Assembly: GCF_004101785.1 (NCBI RefSeq)
Contig: NZ_CP035130.1
Coordinates: forward strand, 1,488,001 to 1,552,000
Direction of reading: 5' to 3'
Source of the DNA: Gudongella oleilytica
GTDB taxonomy: Bacteria; Bacillota; Clostridia; Tissierellales; Tissierellaceae
DNA length: 64,000 bases
In this document: piece by piece, positions 1 to 9,105 of the stretch
Position numbering within the stretch: the first letter of the stretch is position 1
Layout: each line of letters begins with the position of its first letter
Made by a program: the position numbers and the translations under genes
The notes under the pieces: generated by a model
Told to the model about the DNA's origin: nothing
Database searches by the model: none
The model's input: only the letters and a program-made list of their open reading frames with translations

Positions 1-205
1 AGGGTTCGCGGTACCACCTTAATTCCACAGCTAAAGCTGAGGCACTTATATGAAATAACGGTTCCCCGTGCAGACTTAGATTAATCAGTCTGCCAGCTCA
101 AAAGCGACCTTCATCATATTCCTACTGCGGCTCTTCCACCAGCAAGCCTGCTCTCTATTAGGGAATCTGATTACTCCTCTTTTTCAAAGCCATTGATATA
201 ATTGT
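1..205 (-). promoter_or_regulatory. T-box leader, probably valine-specific
   Basis: Reading the minus strand, the T-box sequence AAGGTGGTACCGCG lies at about 5-18, close to the left window edge. Upstream of it are Stem I features: an AGAGAG stretch and GGTGGAAG at about 130-155. The specifier loop reads GAAG-GTC-G. In the Cys T-box of this same window the layout is GAAG-TGC-A, so by alignment the specifier here is GTC (Val) at 106-108. The regulated gene, then probably valS, lies beyond position 1 and is not visible. The terminator part of the switch is also outside. The T-box class is secure; the amino acid is an inference. Confidence 0.85.
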
Positions 206-227
206 CCTAATTATAAAATACAGGAGA

Positions 228-773
228 CTATTTGTCAATCTCGCCTTTTTTATCATCCACAAGTCTTCTAAAAATCTTCATGTAATTAATGAAAGCCAGG
301 ATATTAAGAGCCAAGGTCAATGTAAGAAGTAATAAGGAAACATTAAAGGATACCTTGGTTATTATCGATAATATTGAAGCATATAATGAAAACGTTGCTA
401 CCTTTCCAAATTTATTGGAAGGGATCACAGATCCTTTATGCTTCAAGTATAAAAGTCCTCCTCCAAGGATCATCACAATTTCCTTTATGAGCATCGGTAT
501 CAGAACCCATACCGGAATCAATCCTACAGAGGTGAAAGTGAAAAGTACAGCAAAGCTCATCAGCTTGTCAGCAAAGGGATCCATCAATGCTCCGAGCTTA
601 CTCTCAAGATTATAACGTCGTGCAATGAACCCATCTGCAACATCCGATATCCCTGCTAGTATAAATACAAGTCCTGAAAATAGTATCCTATTCTCCGTTC
701 CAGAGTAAAATATGAGCAGGTATATCGGGATTAGCAGTATTCTAAATAAGGTGATCACATTAGGCAGTGTCAT
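228..773 (-). CDS. pgsA: CDP-diacylglycerol--glycerol-3-phosphate 3-phosphatidyltransferase
   Basis: Integral membrane enzyme that makes phosphatidylglycerol phosphate from CDP-diacylglycerol and glycerol 3-phosphate, the committed step to phosphatidylglycerol. The 181-residue length is normal. The CDP-alcohol phosphatidyltransferase signature D-G-x2-A-R-x8-G-x3-D-x3-D is complete at about residues 45-70 (DVADGFIARR, then GALMDPFADK). Several hydrophobic segments surround it. The ATG follows AAGGAG with good spacing. It sits between the sigma-54 regulator and the T-box leader and shows no link to either. Confidence 0.95.
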   Translation of the reverse strand: MTLPNVITLFRILLIPIYLLIFYSGTENRILFSGLVFILAGISDVADGFIARRYNLESKLGALMDPFADKLMSFAVLFTFTSVGLIPVWVLIPMLIKEIVMILGGGLLYLKHKGSVIPSNKFGKVATFSLYASILSIITKVSFNVSLLLLTLTLALNILAFINYMKIFRRLVDDKKGEIDK

Positions 774-849
774 ATTGGCTCCTTCTGGGATTGTTAATAA
801 TTTTACATAGTACGATATTATCCAATGATAAATATTTTGTCAAATAAAA

Positions 850-2790
850 TCACTTCTTTTTAAGATTTGCCTCCTCTATTGACTTGAGCTTCCGCCACAA
901 TGTCGTTACGCTGATCCCAAGTCTTTCTGCAGCAAGTGACCTGTTTCCTCCAGTTTCCTCCAATACTTTTAGAATTGTATCATTCTCTATCTGATGAAGC
1001 ACTCCCTTATCATTTGGCAAATTGCTTCCTTCAGGTTTCTCCGATCTTACTCTCCCAAACTCAAGCATCCCCTGGCTTGCCTCATCAGCAATGGAGGAGT
1101 CTATCATTTTTTTATCACCAGCCAATACAACGCATCTTTCAATAAAGTTCTCCAACTGTCTCACATTCCCAGGCCAATCGTAGACTATCAGCTTTGCCAA
1201 GGCTTCAACTGCAATACCTTCTACCCGCTGATTAAGATATCTGCTTTTCTCTCTGACGAAAAAGCTTGCAAGATCAGAGATGTCTTCCTTTCTTTCCTTC
1301 AATGGAGGTATCGACAATCTAAGGACACTTAGTCTGTAAAATAAGTCCTCTCTGAATCCCCCATCCTCGACGAGCTTAAATAAATCTCTGTTAGTTGCAG
1401 CAATTATCCTGACATCCACCGGGATGATCCTGTCATCTCCTATCCTGACGACTTCTTTTTCCTGGATCACTCTAAGAAATCTTGCCTGTAGGTTTGGTGA
1501 CATCTCACTTATCTCGTCAAGGAATATGGTTCCTCCATGGGCGAGCTCAAACAAGCCCGTTTTTCCGCCTTTTCTCGCACCTGTAAATGCTCCCTCAACA
1601 TAACCAAAAAGCTCACTTTCAAGAAGACTCTCAGGAAGAGCCGCACAATTTACTGCTACAAAGGGCTTATCGATCCTCAGACTTGCATTATGTATGCTTT
1701 GAGCAAATAATTCCTTACCGGTTCCTGTTTCTCCCTGTATAAGGACAGTGCTGTCAACCTTTGCATATAACCTGGCCTTCTCCTTAACATGAGCTATTGC
1801 ATCACTTTTACCAATTATATTCTGGAATTTTGTCTTTGCTACATGCCCCTTTGCATGAAGCTTGGCTCTTATCTGAGTCTCCATCTTCTGGATCTTTTCA
1901 ATTTCCTGGAAAGTTGCTACCACACCTACTATCTTATCATCTACTATAATTGGGACCCTGTTGGTCAATATGGAGATATCACCAATTTTTTGAATTTCTC
2001 CAAGCTCTGCTTCTCCAGTTCGCAATACTTCAAGCATCCTCGTGTTTTCCACTACTTCCTCGACATTCTTCGAAATCGCGTTCTCATATCTGATCCCTGT
2101 TATCTTCTGAACAACTGGATTAAATACAGTTATCATACCATCTTTGTCGATTCCTAATATACCATCATAGGCAAAGTCGATTATAGACTTCAGAATAGCT
2201 GCCTTCTCCTTTTCTATCTGTTGGACCTCCAGCAGCCTCTTTGCATGTCGTATGGTTTCTGCTATTGCTTCCTTGCCAGTCTCAATTAGAACGCCATTCA
2301 TACGGCGGCTATAAATAGCCTCCATTACTGTGTGACCTCCGATAAATACCCTTGAGCCGTTATGATACAGCTCAGTTATGGCTTTATCTATCTCCCTCAC
2401 AGATTTAATTGTTATGATATCAATTTTCGCTGAGAAGGTTTTCTCCAAAATCTCGCTGACTCTTATATATGCCTTGGATAGATCCTCAAAGCCTACAATG
2501 CCTATTCTGTTTGAATGTTGAACTGCCTTGCCTATGGACTCAATAACATCGTAGCTGCTAAAATCTATATTCACGACAGGAATATCGATGTTCTTTTTTA
2601 TGAGGTTGCCTGTACCGCCTCTGCTTATTATTACGCTGGCTCCACCTTCGACAGCCTTTCTTGCCTTGCCGAGTCCTTCACTGTAGGAGCCTTCAAAAAC
2701 CTCAATGTCTTCTCCAAGATCATCTATGACCTGTTGCGCATATTCCGTAAACTTCTCATCGGGTGAAATTATCACTATGCTGCCATTCAT
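850..2790 (-). CDS. Sigma-54-dependent regulator with PrpR-type sensor domain
   Basis: Enhancer-binding protein that activates RNA polymerase carrying sigma-54. Domains in order: PrpR_N-like sensor (about residues 1-185), PAS (about 200-300, [13 protein letters not shown]), AAA+ ATPase (about 325-560) with Walker A GETGTGKE, sigma-54 contact loop GAFTGA and Walker B TIFLDEIS, then a Fis-type helix-turn-helix at the C terminus ([14 protein letters not shown]). I choose the ATG at 2790, preceded by AAGGGG. A longer reading from 2829 has no ribosome site and begins at a TATAAT box (spacer 17 to a weak -35). A terminator separates it from the cupin gene, so it has its own transcript. Two sigma-54 promoters at 10801 and 15743 are the obvious targets. 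The effector is unknown; PrpR itself senses 2-methylcitrate. Confidence 0.93.
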   Translation of the reverse strand: MNGSIVIISPDEKFTEYAQQVIDDLGEDIEVFEGSYSEGLGKARKAVEGGASVIISRGGTGNLIKKNIDIPVVNIDFSSYDVIESIGKAVQHSNRIGIVGFEDLSKAYIRVSEILEKTFSAKIDIITIKSVREIDKAITELYHNGSRVFIGGHTVMEAIYSRRMNGVLIETGKEAIAETIRHAKRLLEVQQIEKEKAAILKSIIDFAYDGILGIDKDGMITVFNPVVQKITGIRYENAISKNVEEVVENTRMLEVLRTGEAELGEIQKIGDISILTNRVPIIVDDKIVGVVATFQEIEKIQKMETQIRAKLHAKGHVAKTKFQNIIGKSDAIAHVKEKARLYAKVDSTVLIQGETGTGKELFAQSIHNASLRIDKPFVAVNCAALPESLLESELFGYVEGAFTGARKGGKTGLFELAHGGTIFLDEISEMSPNLQARFLRVIQEKEVVRIGDDRIIPVDVRIIAATNRDLFKLVEDGGFREDLFYRLSVLRLSIPPLKERKEDISDLASFFVREKSRYLNQRVEGIAVEALAKLIVYDWPGNVRQLENFIERCVVLAGDKKMIDSSIADEASQGMLEFGRVRSEKPEGSNLPNDKGVLHQIENDTILKVLEETGGNRSLAAERLGISVTTLWRKLKSIEEANLKKK

Positions 2791-2891
2791 ACTGCCATCA
2801 ACCCCTTGCTTTGTCTTGACTCTTACCATATATTATACTTCATTTCAGCAATGATTGACACCTGAATTTATCATGCTAATACAACAAAGAA

Positions 2892-2919
2892 AGCAGGCCT
2901 CCGTATTGGCAGACCTGCT
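2892..2919 (-). terminator. Intrinsic terminator after the cupin gene
   Basis: Arms AGCAGGCCT and AGACCTGCT form a 9-base stem with one mismatch. On the minus strand it is followed by a T-rich run (TTTCTTTGTTG). It ends the block B transcript before the regulator gene. Confidence 0.7.
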
Positions 2920-2946
2920 GTGGGGGATGAAAATGAAGCTTCGTCC

Positions 2947-3321
2947 TTAATCTTCTTTCTTAAGGTGTGCCTCCAGTGGAGGACCATAAGCCCAGACTAT
3001 TTTAAATTGTGTATCTCCAGTATTTATAATGGTATGGTCTACTCCCAATGGGGAGAAAATTGCAGTACCCGGATAAAGGTCGTACTCTTCATCACCAACG
3101 ATCAACTTACCTGTACCCTCGATTACAAACATCGCTTCCTCCGAGTCTGTATGTCTGTGTAATGGGATCCTGCTTCCCGGCTCAGTTACATTTGTTCCCA
3201 TTGATATTTTAGTAGCACCAACTGTATGCTCGCTTATCAATATCTTAGACACTCTTGGGTATGGCGTTTTAAGTTCTCCTGCTATATCAGCCTCTCTAAC
3301 TATAACCTTTGATTTATCCAT
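2947..3321 (-). CDS. Small cupin-domain protein
   Basis: Single-domain cupin of about 124 residues with the two conserved motifs: G-x5-H-x-H-x4-E (PGSRIPLHRHTDSEEAMFVIEG) and G-x5-P-x-G-x2-H (YPGTAIFSPLGVDHTIINTG). His and Glu metal ligands are present. Such proteins can be isomerases, decarboxylase helpers or sugar/organic-acid binding proteins, so no reaction is claimed. The ATG at 3321 has AAAGGAGA eight bases upstream; the frame is open six codons further. It is the last gene of block B, just after the MoaD-like gene. Confidence 0.85.
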   Translation of the reverse strand: MDKSKVIVREADIAGELKTPYPRVSKILISEHTVGATKISMGTNVTEPGSRIPLHRHTDSEEAMFVIEGTGKLIVGDEEYDLYPGTAIFSPLGVDHTIINTGDTQFKIVWAYGPPLEAHLKKED

Positions 3322-3355
3322 TTGCCTGTCTCCTTTCACGCTGTATGTTCTTTAT

Positions 3356-3583
3356 TCAACCACCTTCAAGGTGGGGGAATACTTCAATCACGGAGTATTC
3401 ATCGATGACAATATCTCGAGGTACTTTCCATCTTCCATCGGCAATCGCCATTCCAATCTCATCAGACCTAATGCCATGAATATCGAGGAACTCAGGCAGA
3501 GTATCTACTACACCCGGAGGAACTTCAAATTCATGACTTCCTGTCCTGTCAATAAATGATAGATGCATCCTTATCCTGACCAT
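3356..3583 (-). CDS. MoaD/ThiS-like small protein ending in Gly-Gly
   Basis: 75-residue beta-grasp type protein that ends exactly in the Gly-Gly tail (FPHLEGG, then stop) used by MoaD and ThiS as the sulfur carrier after adenylation. The gene starts 10 bases after the stop of the aldehyde oxidoreductase-like gene, so it is cotranscribed with it. Dedicated MoaD-like proteins next to AOR genes are common in anaerobes and probably supply the tungsten- or molybdenum-pterin cofactor. No E1-like (MoeB/ThiF) enzyme or MoaE is in the window, so the partner must be elsewhere. Confidence 0.8.
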   Translation of the reverse strand: MVRIRMHLSFIDRTGSHEFEVPPGVVDTLPEFLDIHGIRSDEIGMAIADGRWKVPRDIVIDEYSVIEVFPHLEGG

Positions 3584-3593
3584 TCCGTTGCAC

Positions 3594-5294
3594 CTATATC
3601 AATGCCTTTTTCATTTCTTCCTCAGAGAGGTCAAACACCGCATTTGTGGGACTTAGAGGTTCTTCATAAAGGTATTCCGGCAGCTTGTCGTATGCAGGAC
3701 TCAGGCCTGCATTTATATTGAAGTCCCTTTCAAGTTTTAGGGTGTTGACAGCAAGATTCCAAATTGTATCCTTATCATAACTGCTTCCGCATTTTGTATT
3801 TACTATCTCTGCTAATAACTGAGGTTCTGCGAACAATGGACCTCTTGCAAACATGCATAATCCTATGCAATCCAAAGTTCCAATCTGTATTTGAAGCTGT
3901 TTTGACAGTTCACCCTGCTTTTCTGTTCCAAGTGGGTCGACTGTACCTCTTGAACCGAAGCAGTTTCCTGCAGTGTGATCGCCGCCCATCGTAGACATTG
4001 AGTAAGTAACTCCATTCCCTTTAAGTGCTCTGGGATCGTACCCTGCAAAACCCTGGCCTTTCCCTGTTGGTATTCTATCACTTCCAAGCACTTCTCCGGT
4101 TATTTGAGCACCATTCCCCAGCATCCTTCCCATTGGGGTATCTCTCCAGATCTCCTTGATAAGTGCCATACAATCCGCTTCGCTTCCAAATCTCCCATAG
4201 CCCTGATCAAGAGCTACGCCTATGGCACATCCCGTCTCGATCGTGTCGAGTCCAAGATCGTTTATTTCATAATTTAATCTGGCTACAGCATCCAGGTTGT
4301 CCATGCCAAGATTTGAGCCCAATAATGCTATATTCTCATACTGCATGGTAGATACGATCTTCTTTCCATTTTCATCAGGAAAGACTGTGCTGCATCTTAT
4401 TGCACAGATATCCATACATGAGATTGCAAGCTTACCCTCCCCACCACGTGTTCTGATAAGCTCATTCATCTTTTCACCGCATAGATTCTCGACATGCTCG
4501 CTGGACCCATATCTGAAGCTGTTCGTCGGCAGAGCTCCCATCCCATTTACTGCCTTTACGATTCCTGTAGTACCATAATTATGGTAAACGTCCTTGGTTT
4601 TAGGGTCTCCTGCAAGCTTTTTATTGAAATCCCTGGCTATCTCGAGGAACCGCTCCTTATCCTTATATTGGATATGATCACATTCAGAGTCATCGACTAC
4701 TATCGCCTTAAGACCCTTGGATCCCATAACTGCTCCCAGACCTCCCCTTGCAGCAAACTTGAGCTCCCCATGAGGATCAGTGGATGCCACGCAGGCTCCT
4801 CTAAGACCTCGTTCCCCTGCAGGCCCTACACAAAGTATCCCTACTTTGCCTCCAAACTTCTTATAGAGTCTGGAAACTGTCTCATATGTCCCCTTGGATT
4901 TCAACTCGCTCCACTCCTCAAGTCTTGCTCCATCCTTATCTATTATAAGAACCCAGGTTCCTGAGGAGGCTTTGCCCTCGATTACGATTGCCTGGTACCC
5001 GCACTTCGATATTCTTGCTCCTGCGACCCCGCCACAATTAGCCTCTTTGATGCCCTTGGTAAGCGGGCTTTTAGCACCTACTGATATTCGGCTTGCACTT
5101 GAAGCTATGGTGCCTGACAAAACTCCGGTGGCAAATACCAGCTTATTCTTTTTACCCAACGGTTCACAGTTTGCCTGCACCTCATCGTGAACTATCTTTG
5201 ATGATAAGGCTCTTCCACCCAGAAAGTCGTATTTCTCTTCCTGATTGGAAACTGCCTCCATTGTTGTCATATTTACTCTTAAGATGTTTCCCAT
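3594..5294 (-). CDS. Aldehyde ferredoxin oxidoreductase family protein
   Basis: 566 residues, slightly shorter than classic AOR (about 600). The N-terminal AOR domain is clear (MGNILRVNMTT, FLGGRALSS, GAKSPLTKGIKEANCGG). The AOR domains bind a bis-pterin tungsten or molybdenum cofactor and one 4Fe-4S cluster. Cluster cysteines appear as SCMDICAIRC (C-x3-C-x3-C; classic AOR has C-x2-C-x3-C) and DCIGLC near residue 480. The family oxidises aldehydes to acids with ferredoxin, or runs in reverse; the substrate is not known here. ATG at 5294 after a G-rich site. It lies between TctA and the MoaD-like gene in block B. Confidence 0.9.
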   Translation of the reverse strand: MGNILRVNMTTMEAVSNQEEKYDFLGGRALSSKIVHDEVQANCEPLGKKNKLVFATGVLSGTIASSASRISVGAKSPLTKGIKEANCGGVAGARISKCGYQAIVIEGKASSGTWVLIIDKDGARLEEWSELKSKGTYETVSRLYKKFGGKVGILCVGPAGERGLRGACVASTDPHGELKFAARGGLGAVMGSKGLKAIVVDDSECDHIQYKDKERFLEIARDFNKKLAGDPKTKDVYHNYGTTGIVKAVNGMGALPTNSFRYGSSEHVENLCGEKMNELIRTRGGEGKLAISCMDICAIRCSTVFPDENGKKIVSTMQYENIALLGSNLGMDNLDAVARLNYEINDLGLDTIETGCAIGVALDQGYGRFGSEADCMALIKEIWRDTPMGRMLGNGAQITGEVLGSDRIPTGKGQGFAGYDPRALKGNGVTYSMSTMGGDHTAGNCFGSRGTVDPLGTEKQGELSKQLQIQIGTLDCIGLCMFARGPLFAEPQLLAEIVNTKCGSSYDKDTIWNLAVNTLKLERDFNINAGLSPAYDKLPEYLYEEPLSPTNAVFDLSEEEMKKALI

Positions 5295-5314
5295 AAATAT
5301 CCCCTCTCTGCTAT

Positions 5315-6790
5315 TTACTTTCCCTCAGGCTTCACTGCAGACTTCATTGTGAAGCTCTGAAGAATGAAGGAACCTATTATCAGTACAAGGATGATCAAAG
5401 CCAAAGGCCTTGTAACAAATGATGTCATCAACGGAACAAAACCCTTAGAGCTAATGAGAGCTTGTCTGAAGTTGGTTTCAATCATTGGACCAAGTATTAT
5501 ACCAAGAACGATCGGCGATACAGGATAATTGCTTCGTTCTAGGAGATATCCAACAAAACCGAAAAATACCATTATTATAACATCGTTCATATTATTGTTC
5601 AGTGCATAAGAGCCTATTATACAAAGCAGGGAAATAACAGGAACTATAGCCCATTTAGGAAATTTTAAGAGCTTCAGCATTAAATTTGAGCCAAATATCC
5701 CGATAAAGTAGGACATTACTGTTCCTATAGCCAGAAAAATAATAATATAGTAAAAATAGTGTTTGTTCGTCAGCATGAAGGTTGGTCCCGGAAGCAGGCC
5801 ATGCATATAGAAAGCTCCAATGATGACCGCAGTAACTGAATCTCCAGGTATACCCAAGGTAAGCATGGTTGTAAGCGCTCCACCTATAGCTGCATCGTTT
5901 GCTGTCTCGGGAGCAGCTATTCCTTCATATGCACCCTGACCAAAGGGTCTGCTGGGATTTTTGACTATGCTTTTGGTCGCCCCATACGCAACAAGCGATC
6001 CTATGTCTCCACCCGTTCCAGGCAAAAGACCAATTACCCAGCCTATAACAGCTGACCATGTCATAGTTGGTATCAGTGTCTTTATTATCTTAAACTTGGG
6101 GAATAGATCTCTTATGCTGTAGGTTTCGTCGATGTTTAGTGTCTTGGATTTCTTAAGCTGAACAAATACTTCCTTCATACCAAAAAGACCAATCATCGCA
6201 GCGATGTAATTGACTCCACCGCTAAGCAATCTCGTACCAAAGGTAAATCTCATAAGACCAGTTATAGGATCCATTCCTATCATTCCTACGAACACCCCAA
6301 GAAATGCTGCTACGAGGCCCTTTGTCATTCGCCCCTGACTAAGCACTGCCACAAGTGTTATCCCCCACATTGTTATGAGAAAGTACTCCTGAGGTCCAAA
6401 TTTAAGCGCTATCTCTCCTAACAGAGGTCCTACGAAGGTTAGGATTATGAGACCGAATATTCCTCCAACCAAGCTTACAAACAAAGAAATCCCCAGGGCA
6501 TTGTTGGCTTCTCCCCTTAGCTTGAGAGGATATCCGTCAAATACAGTGGATACTGCTGCCGCTGTCCCTGGAATGTTAAGAGCTATTGCCGATATTGAAC
6601 CTCCAATTACTCCTCCCGCGAAGGCTCCTATGATAAAAGCCAATGCGGGAATCATCTCCCATCCAAATGTCAAAGATACAACCAGAACGATCGTCATGGT
6701 AACAGTAAGGCCTGGCAAGGCTCCCATGATAAGACCAATTACTGCACCTACGAAAATATACAATATGTAGATCAATTCAAATTCAACCAC
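5315..6790 (-). CDS. tctA: Tripartite tricarboxylate transporter, large membrane subunit TctA
   Basis: 491-residue polytopic membrane protein of the TctA (DUF112) family, with roughly a dozen hydrophobic segments. Family motifs GALPGLTVTM near residue 25 and GLLPGTGGDIGSLVAYGATKS near 255 are intact, as is GIPGDSVTAV. With TctB and TctC it takes up a di- or tricarboxylate using the ion gradient. The GTG start lies 10 bases after GGGGGG. It is 19 bases downstream of tctB. Confidence 0.93.
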   Translation of the reverse strand: MVEFELIYILYIFVGAVIGLIMGALPGLTVTMTIVLVVSLTFGWEMIPALAFIIGAFAGGVIGGSISAIALNIPGTAAAVSTVFDGYPLKLRGEANNALGISLFVSLVGGIFGLIILTFVGPLLGEIALKFGPQEYFLITMWGITLVAVLSQGRMTKGLVAAFLGVFVGMIGMDPITGLMRFTFGTRLLSGGVNYIAAMIGLFGMKEVFVQLKKSKTLNIDETYSIRDLFPKFKIIKTLIPTMTWSAVIGWVIGLLPGTGGDIGSLVAYGATKSIVKNPSRPFGQGAYEGIAAPETANDAAIGGALTTMLTLGIPGDSVTAVIIGAFYMHGLLPGPTFMLTNKHYFYYIIIFLAIGTVMSYFIGIFGSNLMLKLLKFPKWAIVPVISLLCIIGSYALNNNMNDVIIMVFFGFVGYLLERSNYPVSPIVLGIILGPMIETNFRQALISSKGFVPLMTSFVTRPLALIILVLIIGSFILQSFTMKSAVKPEGK

Positions 6791-6808
6791 TATATGGAAC
6801 CCCCCTTT

Positions 6809-7294
6809 CTATGGCAGCATAACATTGAATACCTGATAAAATACGAAGTGCAATATCGGAACAGTAACAGCAGATACCGCGATAGCTCTGATCGCTCTTT
6901 TCCCAATATTAGCTTCCTCGTAATTCATCAAAATCATGATTATTGCCAAAAATATTATGGTACCGACAATAAATCCAAGGCTAGGTACAATAAATGCATA
7001 TATCAAAACACCAATTGCATAGACTGCTGCCATTAGCACGTCATGCCCAAGGTCATTTTTATCTTCTCCATCTTCTTTTTCTTTTGAAGAATTCCTAAAA
7101 TCACTTATTATAGTCAGGATAAGGAATATAAATAGAGCTACCCCTATAAGGAAAGGAAAAACAAGGGGAGATGTCGTTTCAAATAGCTTCATCCCGTCTT
7201 TATTCACCCAACTGCTTATGCTTGTCAGGACTATTGCTACTATGCCCCCAACTATTGCATAAATTACTAAATCTATAGGTTTGAATCTCTTCAC
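6809..7294 (-). CDS. tctB: Tripartite tricarboxylate transporter, small membrane subunit TctB
   Basis: About 161 residues with four hydrophobic segments and a charged central loop (RNSSKEKEDGEDKND), typical for TctB. I place the start at the GTG at 7294 because the GTG at 7306 overlaps the ribosome binding site GAGGGGG itself. It is separated from tctC by 150 bases that hold a stem-loop, and sits directly before tctA. Confidence 0.87.
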   Translation of the reverse strand: MKRFKPIDLVIYAIVGGIVAIVLTSISSWVNKDGMKLFETTSPLVFPFLIGVALFIFLILTIISDFRNSSKEKEDGEDKNDLGHDVLMAAVYAIGVLIYAFIVPSLGFIVGTIIFLAIIMILMNYEEANIGKRAIRAIAVSAVTVPILHFVFYQVFNVMLP

Positions 7295-7400
7295 TATGCT
7301 TCGCACCCCCTCAATATGTTATACATAGTTCTAAATGAAAATCGGCATGAAATCATATACTTGGTAACAGAAAGCTTGAGGCAGGTATTATGAATCAAGT

Positions 7401-7436
7401 TATGACAGCCCTTTGACTCCTCAAAAGGCTGTCATA
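7401..7436 (-). terminator. Stem-loop between tctC and tctB
   Basis: Perfect 10-base arms TATGACAGCC and GGCTGTCATA around a 16-base loop, starting 9 bases after the tctC stop codon. No strong T run follows on the minus strand. It may act as a weak terminator or as a 3' stabiliser that lets the binding protein be made in excess over the membrane subunits. Confidence 0.6.
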
Positions 7437-7444
7437 GATACAAG

Positions 7445-8539
7445 CTAATCTAGTCTTTCGATACCGAAATCCTCAGGTGAATTTGGGGCAGCTCCTGTGT
7501 CATACAGCAACCAGGCTGCTTTGGAGGTCCAATTTGTCAGGTATTCAATAGCTTCTTCACCGCTATAATCTATCCTTGTTAGGAATAGCTTGTCAGTGTA
7601 TTCAATCCATCTGGGATCAGCCATTGCCTCTTCCATTTTTGCTTGCAGGAAGTCTGTGATCTCCTTAGGTGTGCCCTTTGCTGCGAATAAACCAAAGTAT
7701 GGTCCATATGGTACGAATGGAGCCATTTCCGGATAAAGCTTGCCTATAGTTGGGATGTCATCAAGCCCTGGAATCGGGTCATTTGTAAAGGCTGCAAGTA
7801 TCTTGAGATTTCCGGCTTTATGCGCCTCAACCATGGATTGAACCATTTCTATCGTTGCATCAACCTGGCTTCCCATAACTGCAGTGATTGCTGGTCCTCC
7901 ACCAAGGAAAGGAACAAAAGTAAACTTAGCTCCCAGGTATTGTTCAAGAAGCAGACCGCTTATATGAGGAACAGTTCCTGGTCCAGCAGTACCAATAGTC
8001 AATTCTCCAGGGTTATCTATAGCATATTGGATCACTTCTTCAGCACTATTGAAGGGTGAATCCGGAGGCACTGCCATGACCGGAGTAGCTTCAGCAACAA
8101 GCTTTATTGGGATGAAGTCTCTAATTGGATTCATATCCATTGTACCCATCGTTTGCCATACTGACATGATCTCTGATCCGAAGAATAAAGTGTACCCGTC
8201 AGCCTTTGCATTAAGTACAAATGAAGCGGCAGTAGCACTAGCAGCACCTGGTGTATTGGTGATTGCAATACCTACTCCAACCTTTTCCTGCAATATTGGA
8301 ACAATTCCTCTTGCAATTACGTCAGTAGGTCCACCAGCCCCAAAACCAACAGTTGCATTGATTGGTCTCTCCGGATAATTTGCAACTGCAGGATCTACCG
8401 CTGGTTCTGCAGGCTCCGCAGGCTCCTCTGCGGGTGCTGGCTCTGGAGCTGGCGCTGGTTTCTGAGCACACCCTGCGAGTGCAACCGACAAGACCATTAG
8501 CATCGCAAGCATTAAGTACATCAGCCTAAACTTTTTCAT
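7445..8539 (-). CDS. tctC: TctC/Bug-family solute-binding lipoprotein
   Basis: 364-residue extracytoplasmic binding protein for the TctCBA carboxylate transporter. The signal peptide ends in a lipobox (VALAGC, Cys at residue 24), so it is a membrane-anchored lipoprotein. A Pro/Ala/Glu-rich linker follows, then the Bug-type two-lobed fold starting YPERPINATVGFGAGGPTD, a hallmark segment. ATG at 8539 with a clear ribosome binding site. Bug proteins bind many carboxylates, so the substrate cannot be named. A stem-loop directly after the stop may raise its expression. Confidence 0.93.
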   Translation of the reverse strand: MKKFRLMYLMLAMLMVLSVALAGCAQKPAPAPEPAPAEEPAEPAEPAVDPAVANYPERPINATVGFGAGGPTDVIARGIVPILQEKVGVGIAITNTPGAASATAASFVLNAKADGYTLFFGSEIMSVWQTMGTMDMNPIRDFIPIKLVAEATPVMAVPPDSPFNSAEEVIQYAIDNPGELTIGTAGPGTVPHISGLLLEQYLGAKFTFVPFLGGGPAITAVMGSQVDATIEMVQSMVEAHKAGNLKILAAFTNDPIPGLDDIPTIGKLYPEMAPFVPYGPYFGLFAAKGTPKEITDFLQAKMEEAMADPRWIEYTDKLFLTRIDYSGEEAIEYLTNWTSKAAWLLYDTGAAPNSPEDFGIERLD

Positions 8540-8641
8540 TCCTATACCTCCTAATTTGGATTTTTCTGCCTTCCTCTTTAAAACCCGACTTCCCTGATTT
8601 CATTCCCCCTTACTTTTTTTGTATATAAATGAAATATATAC

Positions 8642-9082
8642 CTAATCTCCTACTACGTCAGAAGTACCTGCCTTAGCACAGCTAAGACCACAATAGCCGG
8701 CTCCCATATCTATAGGCATAAGCTCTGGAGCAAACCCATTTTCATGCTCAAGGGCATTCATTATCATATTTCCGATCGGGCAGCTTAATGGCTGCATACC
8801 CTTGCTGTTAAAGCCTTCCCTGATACCCATTAGAGAACAGTTCTTGACCTTCGCCATAAAAACAAACTCATCCTCAGTGTACTCTATATCCTCAAAGAAT
8901 CCCTTCTCCTTCATCCACTGAATGAGAACTGTCTTATCATATGCTTTATCACCAAGTTCAGACATAATATATTCAACGCCGACTAAGGTCAAACGATATC
9001 TTGCTCCCTTGCCCCTCTCATCATAGAAGGCTTTTTGAACCTCGTAAAGAAGTTGATCCTTCAATTTCCCTATATCACTCAT
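8642..9082 (-). CDS. Small cysteine-containing protein of unknown function
   Basis: 146 residues, not confidently recognised. The N-terminal half is charged and helical. The C-terminal half has a set of conserved-looking residues, PLSCPIGNMIMNALEHENG, then PELMPID and GYCGLSCAKAG, with cysteines spaced like a metal- or thiol-dependent site. The layout loosely recalls the L-2-amino-thiazoline-4-carboxylic acid hydrolase family, but that is only a guess. It lies 24 bases after the nitroreductase and 103 bases before tctC in block B, so it probably takes part in the same pathway. Confidence 0.7.
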   Translation of the reverse strand: MSDIGKLKDQLLYEVQKAFYDERGKGARYRLTLVGVEYIMSELGDKAYDKTVLIQWMKEKGFFEDIEYTEDEFVFMAKVKNCSLMGIREGFNSKGMQPLSCPIGNMIMNALEHENGFAPELMPIDMGAGYCGLSCAKAGTSDVVGD

Positions 9083-9105
9083 TTTTCCGACCTCCTCTTC
9101 TATGA

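Noticed and set aside
2841-2860. Possible sigma-54 promoter in front of the regulator gene (GGTGTCAATCATTGC on the minus strand)
   Set aside because: The gap between GG and GC is 11 bases, not 10, and the -24 core is poor. A TATAAT box fits better.
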